A stretch of 21,291 nt of DNA from a virus, in the IMG/VR virus record IMGVR_UViG_3300050821_012443, positions 1 to 21,291 of that record. The stretch is one strand, 5' to 3'. A program made the position numbers and the translations under genes. Below are positions 1 through 7,007 of this stretch, piece by piece. Position 1 is the stretch's first letter. Each line of letters begins with the position of its first letter. Below the pieces are notes generated by a model. The model was given only the letters and a program-made list of their open reading frames with translations, searched no databases and was not told the origin of the DNA.

Positions 1-1
1 G

Positions 2-187
2 AGCGCGATAGGCAGCCCCGCCATGACCGGCCCCATGGGCGGGCTGGATTTTCCTAGCACCACAAGCGCGCAAGCATACACGCTTGAACGCCTCTCCCCC
101 ACCGCCGTCACCGCATTCTGCGCTGTCACGAACGCCTCAGCCACGGGCGCCAATTTGCAGTGGCTCTTACAAGAGATTCAAGGATGA
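2..187 (+). CDS. 3' end of an unidentified rightward gene (partial)
   Basis: One frame is open from the left edge to a TGA at 185-187. It encodes about 61 residues ending LQWLLQEIQG, rich in Thr, Ser and Ala (for example TSAQAYTLERLSPTAVTAF). The stop overlaps the ATG of the HNH nuclease at 184 by ATGA, which supports both being real and translationally coupled. The other two plus-strand frames close within the first 60 bases. I do not recognise the family; the 5' part lies outside the window. It could belong to the rightward late genes, but nothing visible proves that. Confidence 0.6.
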   Translation, partial: SAIGSPAMTGPMGGLDFPSTTSAQAYTLERLSPTAVTAFCAVTNASATGANLQWLLQEIQG

Positions 188-747
188 TCTTGCGCGCGCT
201 CGCACTCGTGCTAGCGCTCCCCGCGCATGCGGGAGATTTGCCGAATTCGCACCTGACTCCTGGCATGAGCGTGCCTACGCAGACGCGCAGCGTGATCTGC
301 ACACAGCGCACACGCACTGTGCGGAATGTAAGTGCACGAACGCACGTGCTAGCCTTCGCGCACTATCACATCACCTGTCCTCGCAAGTGCGGGCGCTTGT
401 ACGAGCTAGACCACCTCATCCCGCTTGAGCTAGGCGGGAGCAACGCGATCGCGAACCTCTGGCCCCAGTCGTACATCACGCGCCCCTATAATGCGCATGT
501 GAAAGACGTGCTAGAGAACCGCCTGCACGCGCTAGTCTGCGCGCGTGCGCTACCGCTCGCTACTGCGCAGCGTGAGATTGCGAAAGATTGGATCAGCGCT
601 CTGCGTGTGTACGGACCCCACAATGGCCGGACGCGGCCCGCGCGTGCCCATGGAACGCGCGCCACGCAGAGCGCTATACCCCTACCATCCCCGCATGAAA
701 ACGTGTCGTGTGCGGCGTGCGGCGCGTTACACGTGCCCTGCCCCTAG
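184..747 (+). CDS. Secreted HNH-type nuclease-like protein
   Basis: The 187-residue product starts MILRALALVLALPAHA, a short Sec-type signal peptide, so it probably acts in the periplasm or outside the cell. Near mature residue 100 lies YELDHLIPLELGGSNAIANL followed by WPQ, the DH...N core of a widespread small HNH nuclease-like family that usually also has a signal peptide. The family's preceding LTPG and VICTQRTRTVR segments and the following VLENRLHALVC and AQREIAKDW helices are all present. An ATG at 160 in the same frame would add eight residues and spoil the signal peptide; the ATG at 184 overlaps the upstream stop and is preferred. The C-terminal 45 residues (RTRPARAHGTRATQ onward, two CxxC-like pairs) look low-complexity. 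It is the last rightward gene, convergent with the leftward operon. Nuclease activity is inferred from the motif. Confidence 0.8.
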   Translation: MILRALALVLALPAHAGDLPNSHLTPGMSVPTQTRSVICTQRTRTVRNVSARTHVLAFAHYHITCPRKCGRLYELDHLIPLELGGSNAIANLWPQSYITRPYNAHVKDVLENRLHALVCARALPLATAQREIAKDWISALRVYGPHNGRTRPARAHGTRATQSAIPLPSPHENVSCAACGALHVPCP

Positions 748-772
748 TGCGCGGTGTGCGACGTGCGACGTG

Positions 773-991
773 CTAGCCCACCCTATCCCCCGTAACGTAC
801 CTGCCCGCCATGCTCGAATAAACCACATACGTCTTCCAGCCACACGCGATGCACGCTACGCGCGGAGAAATGAGATCGTATGCAAACGTATCCAGCCCAT
901 ACACGATGTACGTCTCGCGCGAGCCTGCGCTCTTCGGCCAGCGCAGCTTGGGCGGCCTTCTACGCGCTCGCACCCTGCGCTTCCCCTTCAC
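773..991 (-). CDS. Small basic protein, last gene of the leftward operon
   Basis: A 72-residue product starts at a GTG overlapping the upstream stop as GTGA. It begins MKGKRRVRARRRPPKLRWPK, strongly basic, and continues with aromatic-rich sequence (ETYIVYGLDTFAYDL, ACIACGWKTYVVY). A single CxxC (CIAC) is visible, too little to claim a zinc site. The frame stays open upstream to an ATG at 1081, but that version would lie largely over the secreted gene at 988-1164, so the GTG start is preferred. It is the final gene before the convergent rightward nuclease gene, with only 25 bp between the stops and no clear terminator. Function unknown; it may be a chance ORF. Confidence 0.45.
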   Translation of the reverse strand: MKGKRRVRARRRPPKLRWPKSAGSRETYIVYGLDTFAYDLISPRVACIACGWKTYVVYSSMAGRYVTGDRVG

Positions 992-1164
992 TTCGGCACG
1001 CAGATGAACGTAATATCTGTCGCTGGTGTCACATGATCTCTTTGAAGCGCTGTCGTGAAGGCAGCGCCAGCATCCTTGCATCGTTGCTCTGACGTGAATT
1101 CCTGCGTCGCGAGAGACGTGCGGCTTAGAAACGTCAGAAGTATTAGAACGTAAGTCGTAGACAT
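988..1164 (-). CDS. Small secreted protein with two cysteines
   Basis: A 58-residue ORF starts MSTTYVLILLTFLSRTSLA, a typical short signal peptide, followed by a mature part of about 39 residues with exactly two cysteines (EQRCKDAGAAF ... ITFICVPK). This layout, an N-terminal Cys-x-x-AG helix and a C-terminal strand ending FxCVP, matches many short alphaproteobacterial and phage exported proteins; a disulphide between the two cysteines is likely. The start has a strong Shine-Dalgarno, AGGAG six bases before ATG, directly after the stop of the DUF551 gene. Its own stop overlaps the next GTG start. Role unknown, but it must act outside the cytoplasm if exported. Confidence 0.7.
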   Translation of the reverse strand: MSTTYVLILLTFLSRTSLATQEFTSEQRCKDAGAAFTTALQRDHVTPATDITFICVPK

Positions 1165-1173
1165 TATATACTC

Positions 1174-1383
1174 CTATTCATCCGTCCTTGGCGGTTCCGG
1201 TAACGGCATCCAGTGTGTCGCCTGTTCTGGCACCCCAGGTGTCGCGTAAGCATCGCGCCAGTTCCCGCTTACGGTCCAATAAGCCAAGCCCAGCGACCAT
1301 TTGCCCTTGCCCCTCGGCACAGCCCATATGAACATCTTATTCCTTGGCGCTGTCGCTATAGGTTGCCAGGTCATCTCACTCAT
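1174..1383 (-). CDS. DUF551-like protein
   Basis: The 69-residue product has the hallmarks of the DUF551 family: an N-terminal W-x-P-I-x-x-A-P (TWQPIATAPRNK), a central GxAYWTVSGNW, and the closing ATHWMPLPEPP. The family is common in phages and prophages and has no established biochemical role that I know of. Either ATG at 1383 or the second ATG at 1374 (MTWQPIA) could start it; the DUF3987 gene ends in the same bases, so it ends RTDE because its GATGAG is shared with this start. Its own C-terminus also reads RTDE. The next gene follows nine bases after its TAG. Confidence 0.8.
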   Translation of the reverse strand: MSEMTWQPIATAPRNKMFIWAVPRGKGKWSLGLAYWTVSGNWRDAYATPGVPEQATHWMPLPEPPRTDE

Positions 1384-2593
1384 CCGTCCTGAAGCCCCTT
1401 GTGCGCGGAATATACAGGCTAGGATTATTGCGATCTTGCTCCATCCAATCTGCTAGGACCATCACTTCCAGTATCTTCTCCGCGACCATCGCAGGACAGC
1501 GGAGAGCAAGGAAAGACATCAATTCGCGTTTCTCGAGCGGCCTTCTCCGTGCTACGTCCCGCGGAGCGCTATCTACCCAGATCTTATACGCAAAGCGATG
1601 AACCTCGTTCATCAGCGTACTATCATTCTTCATCATCATATCCCTGAAGATGTCAGGCATAAGCGTCTCCGCGCTGATGAGCCACGAGCGCGCCCGCTCG
1701 ACATCCTCGAGCGCGATCACGAGCTTCGGGTGCCGCGAGATCGCGGCGAGCATACTGAGCTTCAAGACATACAATATTCTCCGTGCGCGATAGTGCGCAA
1801 GCCTCGTGTGCTCCGGCACCGGCCGCATGCCTGCAGTGACCCAGAGGCGCAGATTAAGCTTAGCCTCCTCGCTTATCGTGAACGGGCCCACTAGCTTCCC
1901 GCGCTCCGTGAGCCCCTGCGCGAGCTTCGCGAAGAGATCTGCGCGATCCTCGCTCTCCGCGAAGGGGTCGATGCTAGGCGCGACGCTCGCGTGAATCATG
2001 AACAATCGCGCGGTGAAACCCATGTGCCAGGCCTCCTCTGGCAAGAGCGAATTCAAGAAACCCGGCTGCGTTCCTGCGAGAATATTCACCGTCGGGTGCG
2101 TTATCGTGATCTCCTCGCCAGAATTGTGCCCCCTGCGCTGCGAGCGATGCACGTCCTTATTATCGAAGAGCTTATTGAGCACGGAGAAGAATTCGAGATC
2201 GTGAGCGTTCACAAGCGTCCCCAGCTCAGGCACCACAATGCAGAGCGGATGATATTCCCGCGTTTGCCCATCATAGAGTATGCGTTTCTTACTCTTCGCG
2301 AGCACATCAATCATCGCCGCCTTCGTCATATCATCTGGCGCCAGTATGACGCTCTTACTCGAGACGAGCAAGCGATGCGCGGGGGTCATGGCCTGATCCT
2401 TCCCCGAGCCAGGCAGCCCGACTAGCACGACGTAGAGATTCGGATAAAGCACTTGCATCGACGTGGAAAGCCACGCTTTGCGCTCGAGTACACTCGCGAG
2501 CGTACTGATCCCCGTCCACAGGCGAAAGACCGGTGGACTGGGCAGACCCTCTGTCAGCTCTAGAAACCCTTGAAGCCAATCCAAGACCGTCAC
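1376..2593 (-). CDS. DUF3987-like ATPase (primase/helicase-like)
   Basis: A 405-residue protein from a GTG start resembles the DUF3987 family of phage replication ATPases. The N-terminal DWLQGFLELTEGLPSPPVFR and WTGISTLASVLERKAWL are the family's opening pattern, followed by LYPNLYVVLVGLPGSGKD at about residues 49-66, a Walker A loop. The position normally Ser/Thr after GK is Asp here, which is odd and may weaken nucleotide binding. HPLCIVVPELGTL (about 140) fits the Walker B region. The reading frame continues upstream to 2812, but that stretch overlaps the polymerase and contains no plausible start; GTG at 2593 overlaps the stop of the tiny ORF at 2590-2661 as GTGA. A role in replication initiation or helicase loading is inferred from family and neighbours. 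Confidence 0.75.
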   Translation of the reverse strand: MTVLDWLQGFLELTEGLPSPPVFRLWTGISTLASVLERKAWLSTSMQVLYPNLYVVLVGLPGSGKDQAMTPAHRLLVSSKSVILAPDDMTKAAMIDVLAKSKKRILYDGQTREYHPLCIVVPELGTLVNAHDLEFFSVLNKLFDNKDVHRSQRRGHNSGEEITITHPTVNILAGTQPGFLNSLLPEEAWHMGFTARLFMIHASVAPSIDPFAESEDRADLFAKLAQGLTERGKLVGPFTISEEAKLNLRLWVTAGMRPVPEHTRLAHYRARRILYVLKLSMLAAISRHPKLVIALEDVERARSWLISAETLMPDIFRDMMMKNDSTLMNEVHRFAYKIWVDSAPRDVARRRPLEKRELMSFLALRCPAMVAEKILEVMVLADWMEQDRNNPSLYIPRTRGFRTDE

Positions 2594-2661
2594 TGGTACA
2601 GGTGTATAATCGTAACCATGACTGCGATGTAGAAAAGTAGAATAATGGCTGCGTTCGTCAT
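2590..2661 (-). CDS. Tiny membrane peptide, 23 residues
   Basis: ATG at 2661 overlaps the polymerase stop (ATGA), and its TGA overlaps the GTG start of the DUF3987 gene (GTGA), so it exactly fills the gap between two real genes. The product MTNAAIILLFYIAVMVTIIH plus three residues is a single hydrophobic span. Double start-stop coupling plus a clean transmembrane composition make chance unlikely, though it could serve only as a translational bridge. It resembles the other tiny membrane ORFs at 11373-11459 and 16845-16940 in size and placement, not in sequence. No function can be assigned. Confidence 0.55.
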   Translation of the reverse strand: MTNAAIILLFYIAVMVTIIHLYQ

Positions 2662-4202
2662 CCCAGCACCCTATCTCTCCCTTGCGCGCTTCTCTTACGT
2701 ATATCCCGCTTCCCCTGCACCCACTTACCGAGCCCATCAGGATTGACGAGCACTCTATCCGAATTGTGCGTCGCTCCCCAATTCCAGCCCACTTTCGCCT
2801 CCCCCGGCACAACGAACGTGCGACCGCCGTGCGTCATCTCGATCCGAACTAGCTCTAGCGCTTGCGCAACGATTTCATTCTCATCGTCATCCTCGCGATA
2901 CTGAAAATACAGCGCATCATGCACTTGCGCGAGCAGTTCCACGCGATCGCGCATTTTATCCCACACACGCCAGACGCCCAAATTGAGCCTATCGCCCGTG
3001 CTGCTCTGCGGCACGAACGCGATGGCCTTCCGCAGCGTGGCATCGTCATCAGGCCTTCCGAAGAACTGCCTCGTGCGGCCGAATGACGTGGTGAGCGTGC
3101 CCGTGGTCTGAATCTGCGCAGCGACGTACTGATGCCAGCGCGGAATGCAGGGAAACGCGCTGAAATACGCGGACTGAAAGGCTTCCATTAGCGCGAGCGG
3201 AACTTTGAGATGCCTACTCATCGTCCACGCACTCCCCATATAATTGCTCCCGTGCCCCCCGCGCTTGGCCATATCGCGGTACGAGAAGTCGCGATAGAAC
3301 TTCTCTTCCGCGAGTTTGCGATTCTCTATCCCTCGCTGTCGCTCGTCCGAATTCGTGCTCCACTTACGCGAGGGCCAGATGAGCTGCGCTGTCGCTGTGT
3401 GAAGATCTCCATTCTCGCACGCATTAAGATACGACCAGTCGCCGAATAATGTACCGCATAGCCAGCCCACTTCACGCGACTCTGCCTGTTCAAGATCAAT
3501 TCCACAGAGCTTCCATCCTCTATCTGCCACGAACATTCGACGTAGTTGTGGCGTGATGTTCTGCAGATTCGTTCCAACTCCTGTGACATCTGAGCTAGAA
3601 CTCCAGCGACCCGTGTTTGTTCCTCCGATATTGTACGAGGTACGCATTCGTCCATCATGTGAGACCTCCGTTGTGAGAACTGAGAGACGTTTCGCTAGAT
3701 CGCGCGCTGAGATGATGAGCGATATGAACGGCCGCGCGTGGAAGTAGAGATCGAGTTTCTCTAGCGCCTCGCGATTGAGCGAGAGCTTCCGCTCCCCCTT
3801 CACGCTCTGCCAGACCTCTGGCAACCTCATGGCACCATAGAAGAACTCTTTGAGCTGCTTTGGCGAGCTAGCATTGAGCCCAGTTCCCCAGACCGCTTGC
3901 GCGAGCGTATCGAGCTGCTCGCGCAAGATGGCGAGATCCGCTTCCGTGGACTGAATTCCCCTTGCGCGCTCGAATCCATCTATCTTGAACCCTCTGAGCA
4001 TCATATCTAACGCCGGCGCTTGCATCGCTCTCTCGAACCCATACAGCGTCACTGCGCTTTCTGAATTCGAGAGAGCGAGAAGCTCTTCTAGAACCTCGAG
4101 CGTGACAGCACAGTCCAGCCCACAATATATCTGATGCGCGTCCTGTTCGCTCAGCGTGCGAAGCGCGTCAGGCGTGAGCTCTTCAGTCCGAATTACTGTC
4201 AT
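2658..4202 (-). CDS. Family A DNA polymerase, polymerase half (exo domain incomplete)
   Basis: The 514-residue product carries the three family A polymerase motifs: motif A at 234-244 (GIDLEQAESRE, catalytic D236), motif B at 309-322 (RDMAKRGGHGSNYM, with K313 and Y321), and motif C at 425-431 (AQVHDAL, catalytic D429). TNTGRWSSS near 195 is the usual template-contact segment. Only the last exonuclease motif, Exo III (Y26-x-x-x-D30 in IYCGLDCAV), is present; Exo I and II are in the gene at 5655-6845. At 514 residues it lacks most of the 3'-5' exonuclease domain. Start ATG overlaps the upstream stop (ATGA). The dispersed repeat is inside it: STNSD at 282-286, between motifs A and B, and HNSD near 479. 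Replicative synthesis is inferred; proofreading would need the partner protein. Confidence 0.9.
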   Translation of the reverse strand: MTVIRTEELTPDALRTLSEQDAHQIYCGLDCAVTLEVLEELLALSNSESAVTLYGFERAMQAPALDMMLRGFKIDGFERARGIQSTEADLAILREQLDTLAQAVWGTGLNASSPKQLKEFFYGAMRLPEVWQSVKGERKLSLNREALEKLDLYFHARPFISLIISARDLAKRLSVLTTEVSHDGRMRTSYNIGGTNTGRWSSSSDVTGVGTNLQNITPQLRRMFVADRGWKLCGIDLEQAESREVGWLCGTLFGDWSYLNACENGDLHTATAQLIWPSRKWSTNSDERQRGIENRKLAEEKFYRDFSYRDMAKRGGHGSNYMGSAWTMSRHLKVPLALMEAFQSAYFSAFPCIPRWHQYVAAQIQTTGTLTTSFGRTRQFFGRPDDDATLRKAIAFVPQSSTGDRLNLGVWRVWDKMRDRVELLAQVHDALYFQYREDDDENEIVAQALELVRIEMTHGGRTFVVPGEAKVGWNWGATHNSDRVLVNPDGLGKWVQGKRDIRKRSAQGRDRVLG

Positions 4203-4507
4203 CGTGTAGTGTTCCCCTTTCTAAGTGCGCTGAGGCCCTTGCGCGCAGGGCTAGGCTCTTCGCGCGCTGGAGCAGGCACAGCCTCGTCCGCATGCGCCGC
4301 GTCCTCGCTGGGCAGAGACCAGTGCCTTGGCGTAGAGAGCGCCTGCACCGCGCTCTGCGCGATCGCCCGCTCATGCGGATTCCTCAACTTGCGTGCAAAG
4401 TACGCGCACGCGGCGAGCGCGGCAGCGTGCTCCGCTTGAGAGAGAGCGAACCAGAACACTGCTGAGCTAGGAATTGGCCGCGCGTCAATGCGCTTCGGGT
4501 CCATCAT
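4199..4507 (-). CDS. Unknown protein inserted between polymerase halves (a)
   Basis: About 102 residues from the ATG at 4507 (GGAG five bases upstream); an in-frame ATG at 4519 is possible but has no ribosome site. The N-terminal half is an Ala-rich helix region (ALSQAEHAAALAACAYFARK, then NPHERAIAQSAV); the C-terminal 40 residues are rich in Pro, Ala, Glu and Arg and look disordered. Its TGA overlaps the polymerase start (ATGA), so it is coupled to the polymerase. It overlaps the preceding gene's 3' end by about 20 bp. I do not recognise the family. Confidence 0.6.
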   Translation of the reverse strand: MMDPKRIDARPIPSSAVFWFALSQAEHAAALAACAYFARKLRNPHERAIAQSAVQALSTPRHWSLPSEDAAHADEAVPAPAREEPSPARKGLSALRKGNTTR

Positions 4508-4667
4508 CGTGCTCCGCATGCTCCGTGCGCTCTAGCCTTCTCTCGGCCTCAACAATGCACTCAGCTATACTCTGCCCTCCTCCGCGCTCTTCATTAATCT
4601 TTCGCGCGAGGGCCATGATGCGCTCATCGTGCGCAGTCCTTATCCACGAACCGTTAACCCAAGACAT
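4485..4667 (-). CDS. Unknown small protein between polymerase halves (b)
   Basis: A 60-residue product beginning MSWVNGSWIRTAHDERIMAL, followed by a charged helical segment (ARKINEERGGGQSIAECIVEAERRLE) and an acidic, His-rich tail. The start at 4667 is chosen because AGGAG lies seven bases before it; the frame is open further upstream, over the TSCPD gene, without a comparable signal. It overlaps the TSCPD gene's last codons. Function unknown. Confidence 0.6.
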   Translation of the reverse strand: MSWVNGSWIRTAHDERIMALARKINEERGGGQSIAECIVEAERRLERTEHAEHDDGPEAH

Positions 4668-5004
4668 CACTGTGCTCCTCTGTAAGAATGTCCAAGAGCG
4701 CTCCAATTGGGCTGCTAGGCGTACCATCTTCATTGCGCCCGAGTGCATGCGCGAGTTCGCGCAGCTCGACGCCGTACTGCAGCGCGATTGAGAGTATCAC
4801 TGCCGCGTCACGCGCGAGCAAGTCCGCGCTCGAGTCGATCTTCGCGCAGTTGAGAAAGACTTCCGCCACCGCGATGCCATTTCCTCGCGTGCTCGCAATA
4901 AAGCGCAGGCCGCCGTGAAAGAAGTCAAAATTCTCCCCTGCACGGCGATTGGGCAGCTCGGTCCGCTCAAAGACTCGTCTCCCGCACCAGCACATTCTGC
5001 TCAT
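4654..5004 (-). CDS. TSCPD-domain protein
   Basis: A 116-residue protein matching the stand-alone TSCPD domain, otherwise found at the C-terminus of some class II ribonucleotide reductases. Diagnostic stretches are LPNRRAGENFDFFHGGLRF, VAEVFLNCAKIDSSADLLAR, AAVILSIALQYGV and the final GTPSSPIGALLDIL. The family is about this size and occurs in alphaproteobacteria and their phages; a link to nucleotide metabolism is suggested by the reductase fusions but not proven. N-terminal CWC may bind metal. ATG at 5004 overlaps the upstream stop (ATGA) and follows AGGGAG. It is one of the genes lying between the two halves of the polymerase. Confidence 0.85.
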   Translation of the reverse strand: MSRMCWCGRRVFERTELPNRRAGENFDFFHGGLRFIASTRGNGIAVAEVFLNCAKIDSSADLLARDAAVILSIALQYGVELRELAHALGRNEDGTPSSPIGALLDILTEEHSDVLG

Positions 5005-5234
5005 CTCACTCCCTTTCTTCTCATCACTTCCAGATACTTTTGTGCGAAGCGCAAATCTGCCTGTGCTTCCACAAAGCGTTTCGCATTTTCCTCATTCTCG
5101 AGCTGCTCACTCTGCTCACTGAATTCGATTACCTCTAGTGCGAACTCGAGCGACTTCGTGCAAGCGCTGAGCAGCGTGAGACACTGTCTCCACCCTCGCA
5201 CTGCTTGTTCAAATTCGCGAGATTGCTTACTCAT
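5001..5234 (-). CDS. Unknown helical protein between polymerase halves (c)
   Basis: A 77-residue protein that is nearly all predicted helix: SREFEQAVRGWRQCLTLL, then LEFALEVIEFSEQSEQLENE and a basic C-terminus (YLEVMRRKGVR). The Glu/Gln-rich middle could form a short coiled coil. It starts within the final codons of the previous gene and ends in an ATGA overlap with the TSCPD gene. It has one EcoRI hexamer (5121), read in the IEFSE frame and without the rest of the dispersed repeat. No family recognised. Confidence 0.65.
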   Translation of the reverse strand: MSKQSREFEQAVRGWRQCLTLLSACTKSLEFALEVIEFSEQSEQLENEENAKRFVEAQADLRFAQKYLEVMRRKGVR

Positions 5235-5511
5235 CCCTCTTCCTCTTCCTCTCCTCTTCCCTCCACCACGTCAGCGCAAGATCAATCGGGTCACCATAGC
5301 GTGCGATCTCGTGATGACACTCTGGACACATGAGCGAGCCTCGCACGTGCAAGAGCTTCTCGAAAGTATGCCTGCACACCTTCATCTGCCCTCCCGTGGC
5401 CTCGTCCGCGGCTTCGAGCGCAAGATAGCGTATGTCCGAGGGGGACAGCCTCGAGCCTATAAGAATATCCCTTATCCTCTTCTCAATCCTATCCGCGAGC
5501 GTCTCACTCAC
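5227..5511 (-). CDS. Unknown protein with a Cys/His cluster (d)
   Basis: About 94 residues from a GTG at 5511 with AGGA six bases upstream; an ATG at 5532 would add seven residues but has a weaker site. The N-terminal half is helical (LADRIEKRIRDILIGS), the middle has CRHTFEKLLHVRG, then CPECHHEI, a CxxC followed by two His that could bind zinc together with the earlier Cys/His. The C-terminus is charged (WWREEERKRKRDE) and ends DE because GATGAGTGA is shared with the next start. No family recognised. Confidence 0.6.
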   Translation of the reverse strand: MSETLADRIEKRIRDILIGSRLSPSDIRYLALEAADEATGGQMKVCRHTFEKLLHVRGSLMCPECHHEIARYGDPIDLALTWWREEERKRKRDE

Positions 5512-5662
5512 CTCTCTTCCTCCACTCTTCATACTCTCGCTCTACATTCCTCTTCAACTCCCGCGCTGACTTGAGCGCGCCAGAATGTCTCCAGTCCCGC
5601 TCGGTCGCAATTTCCAGATTACGAATAATAATATCCAGATCATCGAGCCATGTTTTATTCAT
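5504..5662 (-). CDS. Unknown short charged protein (e)
   Basis: A 52-residue ORF beginning MNKTWLDDLDIIIRNLEIAT and continuing as a charged helix (ALKSARELKRNVEREYEEWR). Its ATG lies inside the last codons of the UDG/exonuclease gene, the same type of junction as the others in this operon. It would be the first gene after the break in the polymerase. No family recognised. Confidence 0.55.
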   Translation of the reverse strand: MNKTWLDDLDIIIRNLEIATERDWRHSGALKSARELKRNVEREYEEWRKRGE

Positions 5663-6845
5663 CTCTTTTGAGCTCCTCTTCCCCCTTATGCTTCCTCATG
5701 ATCTTCCACGCCGCCTCGTTCGTGTAAATGCTGCCCAGAAACGCGAGATTCTTGGGCAATTCAGGATAGAGTACATGGTGCAAGAGCATCGTGTCGTGCA
5801 AGAGCGCACGCGGTCTGATGCCCACGCGTGAGAGATACTGCAAATCGAAGAGCCCATTCTGAAACACCTTGGGCACCTCACTCTCCAAGAGCGCCCGCGC
5901 GCAGTTCCACGCTATATATTCCTCATCTGAATTGGCCCAGTACGACGCGCCACTCTTATCGCGTATGAACGGTATGACGAGCGCCTCGTCGCGTGCTCGG
6001 GCGAAGCCAACGCATCTGATCTGCCCATTATGCGTCTCAATATCCGCTGCGAGGAGCGCGGGAGTCTCGACGAAGAAGCGAGCTATCCAGTCCGCCATGT
6101 CCTGCGTGCTAGGATTAATGCGCACTCTGCGCGCGGGCCGTCTTACTTCCGCGAACTGCGCTTCGCGGCGAGCCTTGATCAGATCCGCTAGCACTATCAC
6201 GCGATTTGTCCAATTGCGAAAGACGCTCGCAGGATGATACGTGGGAAGCACTTTCACGCCCGCGATGGCGCAGGGCGCACTTTGCGCGCTGTGCGCGCAA
6301 GCGCCCCTCACGCGCCCGATGAAGTGCGTGCCGAGAACTGCCCAGCTCGCGGTGCCACCGAGGAGAAGAACGAGATTGCGCGGATACGCATTAATCTCAC
6401 GTGCTAGGCGAGCTACGTGAGGGAAGAATTCGGGCCTCACATATCTCGGGTTCTCATTCCTCACTTGCGGCCAGACGTAGTCCGAATTCACTTCGGCGCG
6501 TCCGGCGCAGAGATGCCCTAGATTATTCGCGCTAGGCCTCAGCGTGAACGTGTTCGTGAACATTATATCTTGACGCTCTAGCCACTCTTCGCGCAGAGAG
6601 AGCCACTCCCGCTCTCCGCGCTGCGCGAGCGCGCGAGCGAGAGAGCCATCGTCATCGTATCCCGCTTCAATCATCATCCGTCCGAATTCGCGTCCGCTTG
6701 CGCCGGCGAGCGGAATCCCCGTCCTCTCTTCGCTCTCCCCCCATGCCTCCAGCACCACTATCATCTTCGCGTCGTGTGGTCCGCAGCTGTACGCGAACGG
6801 TACGCTCCAGTCGTCTGGCGCGCTGTAGCCTAGTCCTGTTATCAT
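5655..6845 (-). CDS. Uracil-DNA-glycosylase-like plus 3'-5' exonuclease, detached N-terminal half of the polymerase
   Basis: The 396-residue protein joins two parts. Residues about 1-215 look like the UDG superfamily: VLEAWGESEE (motif 1), GIPLAGASGREF, TNTFTLRP, VLLLGGTASWAVLG and the late VLPTYHPASVFR. Residues about 260-380 hold the first two motifs of a DnaQ-like proofreading domain: Exo I in LLAADIETHNG (D-x-E) and Exo II in VFQNGLFDLQYL (N...D), followed by HDTMLLHHVLYPELPKNLAF. The domain stops at KIMRKHKGEEELKRDE, and the missing Exo III motif is at the start of the polymerase gene 1.45 kb downstream. UDG fused to PolA is known in phages such as SPO1, so this looks like a split version of that. 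ATG overlaps the upstream stop (ATGA). Whether the UDG part cuts uracil is unknown. Confidence 0.85.
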   Translation of the reverse strand: MITGLGYSAPDDWSVPFAYSCGPHDAKMIVVLEAWGESEERTGIPLAGASGREFGRMMIEAGYDDDGSLARALAQRGEREWLSLREEWLERQDIMFTNTFTLRPSANNLGHLCAGRAEVNSDYVWPQVRNENPRYVRPEFFPHVARLAREINAYPRNLVLLLGGTASWAVLGTHFIGRVRGACAHSAQSAPCAIAGVKVLPTYHPASVFRNWTNRVIVLADLIKARREAQFAEVRRPARRVRINPSTQDMADWIARFFVETPALLAADIETHNGQIRCVGFARARDEALVIPFIRDKSGASYWANSDEEYIAWNCARALLESEVPKVFQNGLFDLQYLSRVGIRPRALLHDTMLLHHVLYPELPKNLAFLGSIYTNEAAWKIMRKHKGEEELKRDE

Positions 6846-7006
6846 CGCATATGCTCCTCATACGCTCTGCGCAGCGCTACTCTCAACTTCTCTCTAATCA
6901 CCAGCCCCATTGGACTAAGCGTGATGCCGCTCAGAAGCCAGTATATCTCATCCACTGTGAGAATCACACTCGCGGTGAGCTTGTCCGAATTCGTGCTAGT
7001 GCACAT
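6842..7006 (-). CDS. Small unknown protein starting with the repeat peptide
   Basis: A 54-residue protein beginning MCTSTNSDKLTASVILTVDE, so the dispersed repeat (GTCCGAATTCGTGCTAG on the plus strand) encodes its N-terminus. The rest is VDEIYWLLSGITLS and a basic helix VIREKLRVALRRAYEEH. A GGGGG stretch lies about nine bases before this ATG. An upstream ATG at 7156 would give 104 residues but the extra part overlaps the phosphatase gene and is Arg-rich shadow. The stop overlaps the UDG/exonuclease start. Function unknown. Confidence 0.65.
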   Translation of the reverse strand: MCTSTNSDKLTASVILTVDEIYWLLSGITLSPMGLVIREKLRVALRRAYEEHMR

Positions 7007-7007
7007 G

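Noticed and set aside
748-772. Bidirectional terminator between the convergent genes
   Set aside because: Only 25 bp, GTGCGACGTGC-type direct repeats, no stable stem followed by T residues.
84-1092. Plus-strand ORFs at 84-428, 545-1036 and 880-1092
   Set aside because: Arg/Ala/Ser-rich, no ribosome sites, and overlapping better-supported genes in other frames.
4199-5662. Group I or II intron, or intein, as the cause of the polymerase split
   Set aside because: The interval is filled with small coupled genes with their own starts and overlaps; I see no intron core, no homing endonuclease and no intein motifs.
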